Part shown: positions 15,848-23,678 of the stretch, piece by piece
Layout: each line of letters begins with the position of its first letter
Numbering within the stretch: position 1 is the first letter of the stretch
Assembly (NCBI RefSeq): GCF_014191715.1
Contig: NZ_JACHWY010000004.1
Location: 20,271-84,270 of the forward strand
Source of the DNA: Litorivivens lipolytica
Lineage (GTDB): Bacteria > Pseudomonadota > Gammaproteobacteria > Pseudomonadales > Spongiibacteraceae
DNA length: 64,000 nucleotides
Direction of reading: 5' to 3'
The notes under the pieces: generated by a model
What the model was told of the DNA's origin: nothing
Databases searched by the model: none
What the model saw: only the letters and a program-made list of their open reading frames with translations
Translations under genes and position numbers: made by a program

Positions 15848-16584
15848 GCAGGCATCGGCGCCCGACGTACCCTCTGGTCTCGCGTAGGAACGCTGAGGAG
15901 AAAGCGGCACCGGTCGCCCGGCTCGCTATCCAGCTCTGGGATGATCGGTGCAAAGTACTCCTCCTGCTCTCTGCGCCAGATCGATCTCGGAATATACGAC
16001 TTAACGACTGGGCCGCGGCCTTCGCCGGGCCCTGGAGCGAGAGGCATAAAATAGTCCCGCGTTAACAAAGTCATTTCCTTATTACACTCCCACCCCTGCA
16101 GCAGATGGAAATTCAGCTCTTCAAGGGCTGGGAAGATCACGTCATTGATATCAGCCACGCCCTGGCACTTCTCGCGCTGAATAATCCGGCAAAGCGCGTG
16201 CTCGGAAAAGTGGGCAACGGTGGTTAGATCGTTATCCCGAAACCGCCGGCAATCGAGGCTCATCACCGACACGGGGTATACCCGCGGCATTGCTTCGCTT
16301 ATACGGATTCGTGGCTCATAACTTACCAATGTGATGCTCTTCAGTTTTCCCGTGCGGCTTTTAATCTCGTTGTGAGCAATGATCTTGTCGCCGGCATAGG
16401 CCACATACTTTCTGACGGTGTCTCTGAGGTCGTGCGCAGCCCGAGTTGGCGAGTACCCTTTCGATTTACTTTTCTTTGCCTTCGTATCAATCGCTCCGTC
16501 AGCGTTGAACTTATTGATATGGGCAAAAGACTCCATCCACTGGGACAGCCTCATTCGAATCTCTGATGGGGGCTGGTCAGCCAT
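15844..16584 (-). CDS. Hypothetical protein, 246 aa
   Basis: A soluble, mildly basic protein with a lysine-rich segment (KAKKSKSKGYSPTR) near residue 35 and a central FSEHALCRIIQREKC. The C-terminal third is proline-rich. No signal peptide or membrane helix. It is convergent with, and overlaps by 4 bases, the upstream paralogue gene. No family recognised; the SxHA..R..QR pattern recalls plasmid and phage proteins of unknown function. Confidence 0.65.
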   Translation of the reverse strand: MADQPPSEIRMRLSQWMESFAHINKFNADGAIDTKAKKSKSKGYSPTRAAHDLRDTVRKYVAYAGDKIIAHNEIKSRTGKLKSITLVSYEPRIRISEAMPRVYPVSVMSLDCRRFRDNDLTTVAHFSEHALCRIIQREKCQGVADINDVIFPALEELNFHLLQGWECNKEMTLLTRDYFMPLAPGPGEGRGPVVKSYIPRSIWRREQEEYFAPIIPELDSEPGDRCRFLLSVPTRDQRVRRAPMPA

Positions 16585-16713
16585 GGCGCCTCTCTGGTGT
16601 AGTCTGTGGTCCTTCTTACTTTAAGCGTATACCATCGTTAGTGCGATACCTTTTCTTGGTGTTGTCGGCACTGCCGTACAGACACAACGGACGCAAAATC
16701 TGAGTGATGCAAA

Positions 16714-17721
16714 GTGGGTGTGAATAGGGATTTCATAAAAGGGGCAGGCAGCGCTGCTGGCGGTTTGCTGGTTTTAGCTTTCTGGGGTTTTGTCGGTCTG
16801 GTTGTTATTGGGGGAGGGGTTGGCCTTACTGTTTTATTTTTCCCTCTCGGAGGAGCGGCGATTGTTTTCTTTGCTTTGTACCTTGGCAGCATACATGCCC
16901 ACGACGCCTACCAGCACTTCATTGGGCGGAATCGCAGGAAAGGCATCACCGAATACCCAACCGACATTTCTGCCCTGCTTGAAGGGCATAATGCCAACGA
17001 GCTGGCTTTTTCGTCTGATGGAACATCTGTAGTCGCAACGCTCGAAGACGACTATCTTGCCAAGATGTCAGTCCCCGACGAACTGCGGTGCGCGTTAAAA
17101 GACATGATATACCACGCCAGGAAGTTCGGTAATTCAGTGTGGGCAGACTTTTACCAAATTGAGGTATTACCAGCCTCCACCGAGTCAGCCCACCCACAAG
17201 TGCGTATCACGATGCCCCCAGAAGTTGCGATGTCTGACGCGTACATTGAACATGCTATAGAGCGCGTGGGGTGCGTGTTTTATCGAATCCATTCGAATAA
17301 CAACCGAATCGCTCAGCCCCCCCAAGGCGACCGTATCGTCGAGTTCTGCGGTGATGACATTAAGGTGCGCATTGGGCGACGGCAGTCAGTTCCATCCATT
17401 GCGGAAACCAAGCAGATCGTCATGTCTGAAGCCCAGATCACCCGCAACATAAAGAACCGTCTCTGGAATAGCGTGGAGGTTGAATGCACTGGCATAGACG
17501 ACGACAATTACTACGGCAGGATTATACGTCCGCCGACCTACGATGCCGATCTCAGCAACGCACTCACAACGCCCATTACGAATCCGCCAGCCTATGACGA
17601 CCCGCTTGAGGTGCAGGAACCTGACTTCGATGAGGAGCTAGCGATGCTAAAACGTGAATCTGCGTTTGCTAGCGTGCCGCACGATTACGATAGTGGTATG
17701 GCTATTTATGAGGACGACTAA
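16714..17721 (+). CDS. Hypothetical two-helix membrane protein, 335 aa
   Basis: A glycine-rich N-terminus leads into two adjacent hydrophobic helices (about residues 13-36 and 38-60), then about 270 soluble residues with an acidic C-terminus. GTG is used as start; a second GTG 6 bases on is possible. The cytoplasmic part shows two repeats of similar length with FYQIEVLP and FYRIHSNN. Function unknown. Confidence 0.65.
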   Translation: MGVNRDFIKGAGSAAGGLLVLAFWGFVGLVVIGGGVGLTVLFFPLGGAAIVFFALYLGSIHAHDAYQHFIGRNRRKGITEYPTDISALLEGHNANELAFSSDGTSVVATLEDDYLAKMSVPDELRCALKDMIYHARKFGNSVWADFYQIEVLPASTESAHPQVRITMPPEVAMSDAYIEHAIERVGCVFYRIHSNNNRIAQPPQGDRIVEFCGDDIKVRIGRRQSVPSIAETKQIVMSEAQITRNIKNRLWNSVEVECTGIDDDNYYGRIIRPPTYDADLSNALTTPITNPPAYDDPLEVQEPDFDEELAMLKRESAFASVPHDYDSGMAIYEDD

Positions 17722-17780
17722 AAGCCACGAGCCACGGATTTGGGCCATAGCGAAAACAAGCGCAGCATCTAGTTTTTAAA

Positions 17781-17796
17781 CTTGCGCATGCGCAAG
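17781..17796. repeat. TTGCGCATGCGCAA palindrome, copy 4
   Basis: CTTGCGCATGCGCAAG, 60 bases after the stop of the 335-residue protein and between convergent genes. Confidence 0.85.
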
Positions 17797-17830
17797 GTGC
17801 CTGCCGCGTCTTTGCCCGATAACAAGGTCT

Positions 17831-18088
17831 TTATAAATCTACAGCAGGCTCGTTCCTTACCAAGGCGTCGTGATCTATCGCTCCCCACTCAGCCCCGCAG
17901 TCATTGCAATGCCACTCCTTGGAGTTAGGTCCCACTATGCAGCCACCGAGACTAATTCTTCCTGCTTCGATAAGGGGCCGTGCAAGATCCATATTGGGGA
18001 GCCCATAGGAGATGTAGGCAATGTTCTTACCGTGACAATTAGGGCAGTCTTCTTCGCAGGTTGGAGGGTAATTATTCTTCTCGCCCAT
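17831..18088 (-). CDS. Small zinc-ribbon protein, 85 aa
   Basis: The ATG at 18088 follows AAGGAG, so the long upstream extension of this frame is not used. Two cysteine pairs (CPNC near residue 16, CNDC near residue 63) form a probable zinc ribbon; between them lies YGLPNMDLARPLIEAG, typical of small CxxC-ribbon proteins that sense or bind nucleic acid or protein. Function not known. Confidence 0.7.
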   Translation of the reverse strand: MGEKNNYPPTCEEDCPNCHGKNIAYISYGLPNMDLARPLIEAGRISLGGCIVGPNSKEWHCNDCGAEWGAIDHDALVRNEPAVDL

Positions 18089-18598
18089 GGGATCTATGAC
18101 TCCTTGCTTGGGATAAGCTGACACACCACTCATGCTATCACGGTCGAGCCTATACCCAAGCTGCCTTAAAGGCATGGCATTGCGTATGCGCAAGATCAAA
18201 GTTGTGCTCGAACAAAGAGGCCTTTTTAAAGCCCCGACTTCTGCCTGGATGCCGCGCTTCGCGAGTGGATGGGATCTCCATAGGAGCATCATGCCGCGGT
18301 GTCGAACCCATACAGATCCTAAACCCCAAAACCTCTCTCTCCATAGGAACAGCGCAAGGGCAAAGGCAAGGGAAAACAAGGGGAAAGACAAAGGCGGAGA
18401 AAAGGTTCGGGCTTGAGCGCTCGGGTCGTATCAATCGGGCCCGGTTCAAGTACTACGGAGTGGGTCATATTGCTCAACACTAACAAAGTGCTGTTTGGTT
18501 CGCCCCAAACATTTGCAGGGCATCTGTTCGGGACGAGGGTGGGGCTGCCAGTAAATTGCAGTAGGACAAAGGCGTTTATAGTGCCGCCATTACCCCGC
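18089..18598. other. Spacer with palindrome remnant and purine-rich tract
   Basis: About 510 bases without a supported gene. It includes a degenerate palindrome copy at 18180-18193 and a strongly purine-rich strand around 18352-18410 built from short AAGG/GGCAAAG units. Open frames here on both strands lack ribosome-binding sites. Confidence 0.45.
18180..18193. repeat. TTGCGTATGCGCAA, degenerate palindrome copy 5
   Basis: One mismatch (T for C) from the 14-bp core found at the other five sites; intergenic. Confidence 0.6.
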
Positions 18599-19336
18599 TC
18601 ACGCTGGTTGGTGCTGGATCTGCCTTTGGATCTGGAGCCGACTCTTTGTTTGTATGATCGACAGCAACAAAGGCATCAGTATTTTCCAGTTCGACCCAGT
18701 CACTGTGAAGAAGCCCCATGCCGCCAGAGCCATCCAACCCGGCGGGCCTATCAGTACGCCGATCGTCGAAGACATCCCGGTATAGACGGCAAAGGGGAGG
18801 GTGATGCCCACCGCATGGGTTATAAAGCCCAGCGCTGTCGTCGCTCCGGCATAGACTGCAAACCCAGAGGCATTGGCCAACGCCAATATTGATGCGGTAG
18901 TTCTGACGCCTCTCAAGCTACGATCCTTCACACCAGCTGCTTCCCACATAGGGGCCGCGTCCACCTCCCTCGTAAAGACCTCTCGTCTCTGTGGCGGGGT
19001 CATACGGGACAGCGCTGCTACGATCACGGCATCAGGGAGGTACATCTCATACTCTGCCATGGAGCTGCAGTGCTTATTGATCTGCATGACCTTGGCCGCC
19101 CCTCTGAGCAATTCCTCGTAGGTAGGGCAAGTTGGGGAGGCGTGCACTTTGTCGAATACACCCTTTACCTTTCCGGCGATCGTGTGCCGTGCTTTGGAGT
19201 GGAACGCCCAGGTAATGGCGTGCTCGATGTCTTCCAGTGAGGCGGCTTCTTCGAGGTCGCAGATGATGGCGAGGTTGGCGATGTCTCGTTTGTCCCAGTC
19301 GCGTATCAGGTCAACGATCTTTGTCTGACTATCCAT
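18599..19336 (-). CDS. UPF0174/YaaW-like membrane-associated protein
   Basis: The 245-residue protein has an acidic helical N-terminal half (TYEELLRGAAKVMQIN, then YEMYLPDAVIVAALSRMTPP) and a C-terminal half of hydrophobic, alanine/glycine-rich helices (GFAVYAGATTALGFITHAVG, then a further pair). This order recalls UPF0174 (YaaW) and related ubiquinol-cytochrome c chaperone-like proteins, but I am not certain. Its start overlaps the stop of the 19329-19745 gene by 8 bases, so it is the last gene of a three-gene operon. Confidence 0.5.
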   Translation of the reverse strand: MDSQTKIVDLIRDWDKRDIANLAIICDLEEAASLEDIEHAITWAFHSKARHTIAGKVKGVFDKVHASPTCPTYEELLRGAAKVMQINKHCSSMAEYEMYLPDAVIVAALSRMTPPQRREVFTREVDAAPMWEAAGVKDRSLRGVRTTASILALANASGFAVYAGATTALGFITHAVGITLPFAVYTGMSSTIGVLIGPPGWMALAAWGFFTVTGSNWKILMPLLLSIIQTKSRLQIQRQIQHQPA

Positions 19337-19745
19337 CTTTCTTCGCTTCCAGAATCATTTCGGTTCGGGTTCGAACGCGAGGCAGATGTCGCACATCATC
19401 AAAACCGTCATCTAGTGGGTCAATCTGTTCGGGTTGTTCGGGCAGCTTTGTTCTAGCGGGAGGTTTGCGTTGGGATTGTTCTGGTGCTGCATTGCGTCTC
19501 AGGCTATGTTCGACAAAGACAAAGTAGTTGATCGCCACGAGAAACCAGAGCGCCCAGCGGGCGTAGAAGCTGTAGGCCGCATATTCCGTATGTCCCGTCT
19601 CCCTGAAGAATGCGAGTGCCTCGTGGTGCACGAGGTTGATCGCCAAAATAGCCGTGGTGGCAAACAGTGCGCCGCGGAATCGAGGTCGTAGGTACCGCCG
19701 CCAAATCAAATAGAAGGCGCCGGTGCGCAGTAGTGGAGTCAGCAT
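19329..19745 (-). CDS. Hypothetical membrane protein, 138 aa
   Basis: Two or three hydrophobic helices (about residues 22-40 and 60-80) are followed by a basic, proline-rich cytoplasmic tail. The start overlaps the stop of the upstream gene (TGATG) and the stop overlaps the next gene, so the three genes are translationally coupled. No family recognised. Confidence 0.65.
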   Translation of the reverse strand: MLTPLLRTGAFYLIWRRYLRPRFRGALFATTAILAINLVHHEALAFFRETGHTEYAAYSFYARWALWFLVAINYFVFVEHSLRRNAAPEQSQRKPPARTKLPEQPEQIDPLDDGFDDVRHLPRVRTRTEMILEAKKDG

Positions 19746-19948
19746 CAGAAGGAACCAAAGGTCAGGGCAGAGATCAGGGCGCCAATGCTGAGGTCGCGGT
19801 AGGTCGCCTTAATCTTGGCTTCCTCCTCCGCCACGATCGCCTCTTTCTCTTCACGGGTGATTGCTTCGGGGGGGACACCCTCCATTGCTAATCGCTTCTT
19901 AGCACGCTTGATCGCTCCTTCTCGGATGCGCGTTTGATACTTATCCAT
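19745..19948 (-). CDS. Small basic/acidic helical protein, 67 aa
   Basis: ATG 19948 follows TAAAGGCAAG. The N-terminal two thirds are a highly charged helix (KRAKKRLAMEGVPPEAITRE) and the end is hydrophobic (DLSIGALISALTFGSF). It is the first gene of the operon ending with the UPF0174-like protein. Function unknown. Confidence 0.6.
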   Translation of the reverse strand: MDKYQTRIREGAIKRAKKRLAMEGVPPEAITREEKEAIVAEEEAKIKATYRDLSIGALISALTFGSF

Positions 19949-20313
19949 GAGCTTGCCTTTAGCAGATCTTAGCATTTCCGGTTTTCCAAAATCTCAATGC
20001 GTTACGAATAGTTGGGCTGTGTAATGTAGCTGCAGTTGATCCGGTGCTATTGGTAGTTCACCTGCTGAGCAGAGGTTTGCGCGATTGCAACGCGGACCAA
20101 TAACCCGGGGCCCAGCTTTTATTTACCACAAACCTTTTGTTAGCCAAATATTATTTATTCCTCAAAGCCTCAGTTGGTATTAAGAGGTTAGGCCGACATA
20201 AATGGGTGCGCGCCGCGGCGAACTATTCTATCTGGCATAGTTAAAGTGTTATTTTAGTAATATGCTTTTATTAGCAGGTCTGGTTGGTTACTATGATAAC
20301 TGGAGCACAGAAA
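19949..20313. other. Regulatory-looking spacer before the FlhDC-like operon
   Basis: About 365 bases, AT-rich in the right half, with no supported gene. It separates the divergent minus-strand operon from the plus-strand FlhD/FlhC-like unit and should contain both promoters. I could not place boxes with confidence. Confidence 0.4.
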
Positions 20314-20451
20314 ATGAATAATTCATCTAGCGGTGGTGGTGGGAACACAAAGAGTTACACCCCCAACATAAGAGATGGAAAAGGTCTAATTATAAGCAAA
20401 GCGATTTATATGGTTCTGAGATATTTGGGGGTGGTGATTTATGGGGGATAA
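20314..20451 (+). CDS. Small leader-type protein, 45 aa
   Basis: The ATG is preceded by GGAG at 8-base spacing. The peptide starts with a serine/glycine run and ends hydrophobic (YMVLRYLGVVIYGG). Its stop lies 11 bases inside the next gene, so it may couple translation of the FlhD-like protein. It could also be a chance frame. Confidence 0.45.
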   Translation: MNNSSSGGGGNTKSYTPNIRDGKGLIISKAIYMVLRYLGVVIYGG

Positions 20452-20941
20452 CACGGCAAAGCAACGATCGCCGCGTATTGCATCTGGCCGCAACATTCCG
20501 CGCACATCTGTTGATGAGATTGCGTCAAATGTCGCGGGTAAGGCTCATAAAGAGCTGTTATCCCAAATGGCCGATATCGGGGACCTGCGAGGTGATACGA
20601 GTCTGCGGTTGCAAATGGAGACACAGGAGCATGTTCGCTTGCGCAAGCAGCAGTGTGCTGCCGCACTCCTTACAGTTCTGAGACAAGAGGGGTATAAAGA
20701 CCCATCAGTCATCAGTGCATCGACTAGCTGGAGTGCTGATACCTCCCGTCGGTTTTTGAGAGCCAGCGATGCAGATGTCCTAGAAATTGCAAAAATTGCC
20801 TTCTCATATCTCGTATTGAATATCCCCGAGTCTATCGTGCTGTCGGTCTTAGACGACACGGAGCGCGATCTGGCTGAAGAATTGCGGCTCGCACTTAACG
20901 GATTGCCAGGTTATATCCAAGCGTTTGAATTCAACAATTAA
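20441..20941 (+). CDS. FlhD-like activator subunit (SetD/AcaD-type, by position and fold)
   Basis: A 166-residue, mostly helical protein directly upstream of the FlhC-like gene. After a basic N-terminal extension of about 50 residues, the rest (EHVRLRKQQCAAALLTVLR, then FLRASDADVLEIAKIAFSYL) has the helical layout and central LxxSxxxVLxIAK pattern comparable to FlhD. Sequence identity to E. coli FlhD is low by eye, so the call rests largely on gene order. Such pairs activate flagellar genes or, in SXT and IncC elements (SetCD, AcaCD), conjugative transfer genes. Confidence 0.5.
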   Translation: MGDNTAKQRSPRIASGRNIPRTSVDEIASNVAGKAHKELLSQMADIGDLRGDTSLRLQMETQEHVRLRKQQCAAALLTVLRQEGYKDPSVISASTSWSADTSRRFLRASDADVLEIAKIAFSYLVLNIPESIVLSVLDDTERDLAEELRLALNGLPGYIQAFEFNN

Positions 20942-20978
20942 TTCTTAATGCGAGTTGAATAAGAAGAGGGAGCTAGAG

Positions 20979-21557
20979 ATGAAGCCGAATAAGAAAGATG
21001 GGGCACAGTTAGCGAGAGAATATGCGACGATAGACTACCTGACTTCTGCTGGAATGCACTCCGTTCACATCCAAGATTTGACTAAAGTGAACAGTGCAAG
21101 ATTGCAAAGTCGTCGCCTGCAGCTCAATAGACAAGGTCTTCGTAAAAGTAGCGCGGGTGGAGGTAAGACGTCAGCTCGGTCTACGATTACTAATACCTTG
21201 CAGGTTCTTGAGCATACGATCGTGCTAAAACTTTATGCTGCGGCGGCAGGTTGCAATTCTGAGAATAAAAAGGACCCATCAGTTTTTTCGCCTACCCCAG
21301 AAACGGTGGTGCGTGTTTATAGGCAATATCTTGATTTTGTATCTTCAGTTCCTGCTTTCTACCCCCTTTTTAGTAAGTACAAGCGAAAGCTTTTTAATGT
21401 CGATAAAGTTTATATGCTGATCCGTGAGTACGCTCTTGCTCAATCGCGGATGACGACTTGTGGTCAATGCAAATCTGATTACGCATCGCATCCAGATCAG
21501 TCTGTCTCAGACATGATGTGTCCATTTTGTAAGCTCGAAAATATATCTTTTGCGTAA
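20979..21557 (+). CDS. FlhC-family transcription activator (SetC/AcaC-like)
   Basis: ATG 20979 follows GGGAG at good spacing and gives 192 residues, the same length as E. coli FlhC. The C-terminus has CGQC, exactly 16 residues, then CPFC, the same CxxC-x16-CxxC zinc spacing as FlhC. Upstream, VVRVYRQYLDFVS and FNVDKVYMLIREYALAQSRM match the helices before the zinc site. FlhC forms a heteromeric complex with FlhD to bind DNA and recruit RNA polymerase. With no flagellar genes nearby, a transfer or element-specific regulon is more likely. Half of the N-terminus is divergent. Confidence 0.78.
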   Translation: MKPNKKDGAQLAREYATIDYLTSAGMHSVHIQDLTKVNSARLQSRRLQLNRQGLRKSSAGGGKTSARSTITNTLQVLEHTIVLKLYAAAAGCNSENKKDPSVFSPTPETVVRVYRQYLDFVSSVPAFYPLFSKYKRKLFNVDKVYMLIREYALAQSRMTTCGQCKSDYASHPDQSVSDMMCPFCKLENISFA

Positions 21558-21570
21558 TGCATCTGAAAAC

Positions 21571-21602
21571 GTGTTTGGCTTGCGCATGCGCAAGCCAAAC
21601 AC
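21571..21602. repeat. TTGCGCATGCGCAA palindrome, copy 6 (32-bp perfect)
   Basis: The core at 21580-21593 extends to a perfect 32-bp palindrome with arms GTGTTTGG... / ...CCAAACAC, 13 bases after the FlhC-like stop. It is followed by ATTAAAC rather than a T-run. Confidence 0.9.
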
Positions 21603-21941
21603 ATTAAACAGTGAGCTATCTACTGGTGCCGATTTCTTTGGTACTTCTTGTTTTGGCGGGGACGAAGTAATGAAACCGTTGCTAGCTAATTTTATACTGC
21701 TGTGAGTCGCGGGCTAAGCCCGCAGCAACATGGCGATTCATTTGTACATGTAAAGTAGCGGCTCCGTAAGGCGCGTATTCCTGATGCAAGCGCGGGTTAG
21801 CCAAATTGCCTGCGCGAAGAGGTGAATAGGTATGGCGGCTCTCTGTGAGATGATCAGTATTTGGTAGTTGTTACCGAAGCAGATAGGGGCATTGCTAAGG
21901 CGGTCGAGCAGAGCTTACGAGCCTAAGGATAAAGAGTAAGC
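21603..21941. other. Spacer of about 340 bases
   Basis: No supported gene. A short perfect hairpin GCGGGCT-A-AGCCCGC lies at 21709-21723 without a T-tract. The promoter of the 21942 regulator is expected near the right end. Confidence 0.35.
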
Positions 21942-22370
21942 ATGGATGGCAGAGTCAGTAAACAGGACGCTTTTGATAGTAGTTCAGAGGCGGTAATTAA
22001 AGATAATGAGTTGGTCTTAAGTTTCTTGGCAGGCTCAAAGCTTCTTGAAGATTATGGCTTGCGTTCTATTTCTGCGATGAGGGTATTTATATTCATTGGT
22101 AGCAGGCCTGACCATTCGCTTAATTACATTGCCAGTGCGCTTGGCTTTGAATCTCATAATGCGGTTGCAAAGATATTCTATAAATTGCGTAATCATCAGC
22201 GAGGGCCTCTCGTCATGCATCGTTCCAGGGAATTTTTAAGTGCGAATGAGGTGTCTCAAGCGAACAATATAAAGGCAACCACCCTAACGCCAGAGGGGAA
22301 AGAAATATATGATAAGTTCCTCGCTTTGGTGAGTGAGGGAGGTCGTCTATCCTTCAGCGAAGGTGTGTAA
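21942..22370 (+). CDS. Winged-helix regulator, MarR-like
   Basis: A 142-residue protein with a probable winged helix in the middle: MRVFIFIGSRPDHSLNYIAS, then LGFESHNAVAKIFYKLRNHQ as the recognition helix region, and a wing followed by a C-terminal dimerisation helix (TPEGKEIYDKFLALVSEG). AAGGATAAAGAG precedes the ATG. MarR-type regulators act as dimers on operators. It lies between the FlhDC-like and KfrA loci and may control either. Confidence 0.6.
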   Translation: MDGRVSKQDAFDSSSEAVIKDNELVLSFLAGSKLLEDYGLRSISAMRVFIFIGSRPDHSLNYIASALGFESHNAVAKIFYKLRNHQRGPLVMHRSREFLSANEVSQANNIKATTLTPEGKEIYDKFLALVSEGGRLSFSEGV

Positions 22371-22434
22371 CAAATACGACAATACTGCAATAAAAATTGT
22401 TAGTGTTTTATCATCTTTGAATATTGCGTGAATC

Positions 22435-23454
22435 TCATAAGTGCTTGTTACTTGCGTAGGCGAATACGGTTGAGCTGAGCTCTTTGACTTGGGCCAATAG
22501 AGTCGTTTTCTCTTGGATAAGAGAGTTTTTGTCGTCGAGTAGTGCGGATTTATCCTCTTGGAGCGACCTAACCGTTTCTCTAAGTTCCGTAATTTGTTCG
22601 CTGCAGATATGGACAGCTTTGTCTGTCTTATCAAGGAGTGCTTGCGTGTACTTTAAGTCGCTTTCCGCTTTCGCGCCGTGGGCTAAGGCTGAATTCAGAC
22701 GTGATTCCATATCGCGTGCTTTATCAGAAAGCGAAGAGCATTCCGAACTGGTTCTCCTCAGCTTGTCTTGGAGGTCCCCGTTCTGCTTGCGAAGCAGCTG
22801 GTTTTCCGCCTGCAGTCGTTCGCAGCTGCCTTTTGCGCTAGCATGCTGCTCCGTTTTCTGAATCACTGATTCAGTAAGCTGTCCAAGCTGGACGTCTTTT
22901 CCCTGAAGAGACTCTTGCAGTTGCGATATCTGGGAGTCTTTCTCTTTAGAATATTTCTGCAGTCTATCTCGGTCCTGCTTTAACGTGGAGGATTCCTGCC
23001 GGCTCTCCGAAAGCAGAGCCTCAGTTTTGCGCAGCGCTTTTTCCATGCTATCTAATTGCTGCTTCGCGTCGTCAAGATTGGCGATGAGCGAGGTGTTTAT
23101 TTCGGCAAGAGAGCGGTTCTGAGCTTCGCTATCTTCGAGCGCCTGCGAAAGCGCTTCAATTTTTTGGTTTTGCTCAGCAGTGGAGTCTTCAAAGTCTGCC
23201 AGAGCGGATGATTTTATCGCTTCCCACAGTGCAGTTACTGTATCCGTGAGCTCGGTCGGGAGCTTATCTGGGTCACGCATTAGGGCTGCCTTTGATTGCT
23301 GTAGGCGCCTCCAGCTTTGCATGTGCTTGTTTATAGTCGTCATCGACCCGCCGAGGATGTCGTGGACCCGCTTATCAGTCGGGTTGATACCTTCGTCTAG
23401 CAGATCTTGTGCAGCACGGAATACTTCCGATTGAGTGACGCCACCTTTGGCCAT
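22435..23454 (-). CDS. kfrA: KfrA-like plasmid DNA-binding coiled-coil protein
   Basis: The first 60 residues have the KfrA N-terminal DNA-binding pattern (VFRAAQDLLDEGINPTDKRV then ILGGSMTTINKHMQSWRR). From about residue 85 to 325 the protein is a continuous coiled coil. KfrA proteins bind their own promoter and form nucleoid-like filaments that assist plasmid stability. GGAGG precedes the ATG. It is divergent from the recombinase at 23679 and direct repeats lie in the shared promoter region. Strong sign of plasmid origin. Confidence 0.85.
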   Translation of the reverse strand: MAKGGVTQSEVFRAAQDLLDEGINPTDKRVHDILGGSMTTINKHMQSWRRLQQSKAALMRDPDKLPTELTDTVTALWEAIKSSALADFEDSTAEQNQKIEALSQALEDSEAQNRSLAEINTSLIANLDDAKQQLDSMEKALRKTEALLSESRQESSTLKQDRDRLQKYSKEKDSQISQLQESLQGKDVQLGQLTESVIQKTEQHASAKGSCERLQAENQLLRKQNGDLQDKLRRTSSECSSLSDKARDMESRLNSALAHGAKAESDLKYTQALLDKTDKAVHICSEQITELRETVRSLQEDKSALLDDKNSLIQEKTTLLAQVKELSSTVFAYASNKHL

Positions 23455-23553
23455 GTCCGCCTCCGTCAGATGTTATTTTGTTTTTATTATCAATGGCTTG
23501 AATGTATACCCGCCGCTGCAATCATCAGCGCAGGGTGGTTTTCAGCATTATAA

Positions 23554-23574
23554 CGTAGTGTAGCGTAGTGTAGC
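23554..23574. promoter_or_regulatory. Direct repeat CGTAGTGTAG x2, possible KfrA operator
   Basis: Two adjoining 10-base copies (CGTAGTGTAG CGTAGTGTAG C) lie about 100 bases upstream of the kfrA start and 105 bases before the recombinase. KfrA is known to bind repeated sites near its promoter; assignment here is by position only. Confidence 0.45.
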
Positions 23575-23678
23575 GGAATACGCCTAATAATGCTTGATAT
23601 ATTACTTATGTAAATATACATTTATAAAAGTAACTGATAGGATTTGGTTCTGGGGTTCGATAAACATCGATCAAAAAT

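Noticed and set aside
18413..18892. Plus-strand frame before the UPF0174-like gene
   Set aside because: Mostly antisense to 18599-19336; arginine-rich, no ribosome-binding site.
13743..21602. Palindromes as Rho-independent terminators
   Set aside because: None is followed by a T-run on either strand, and one contains a start codon.
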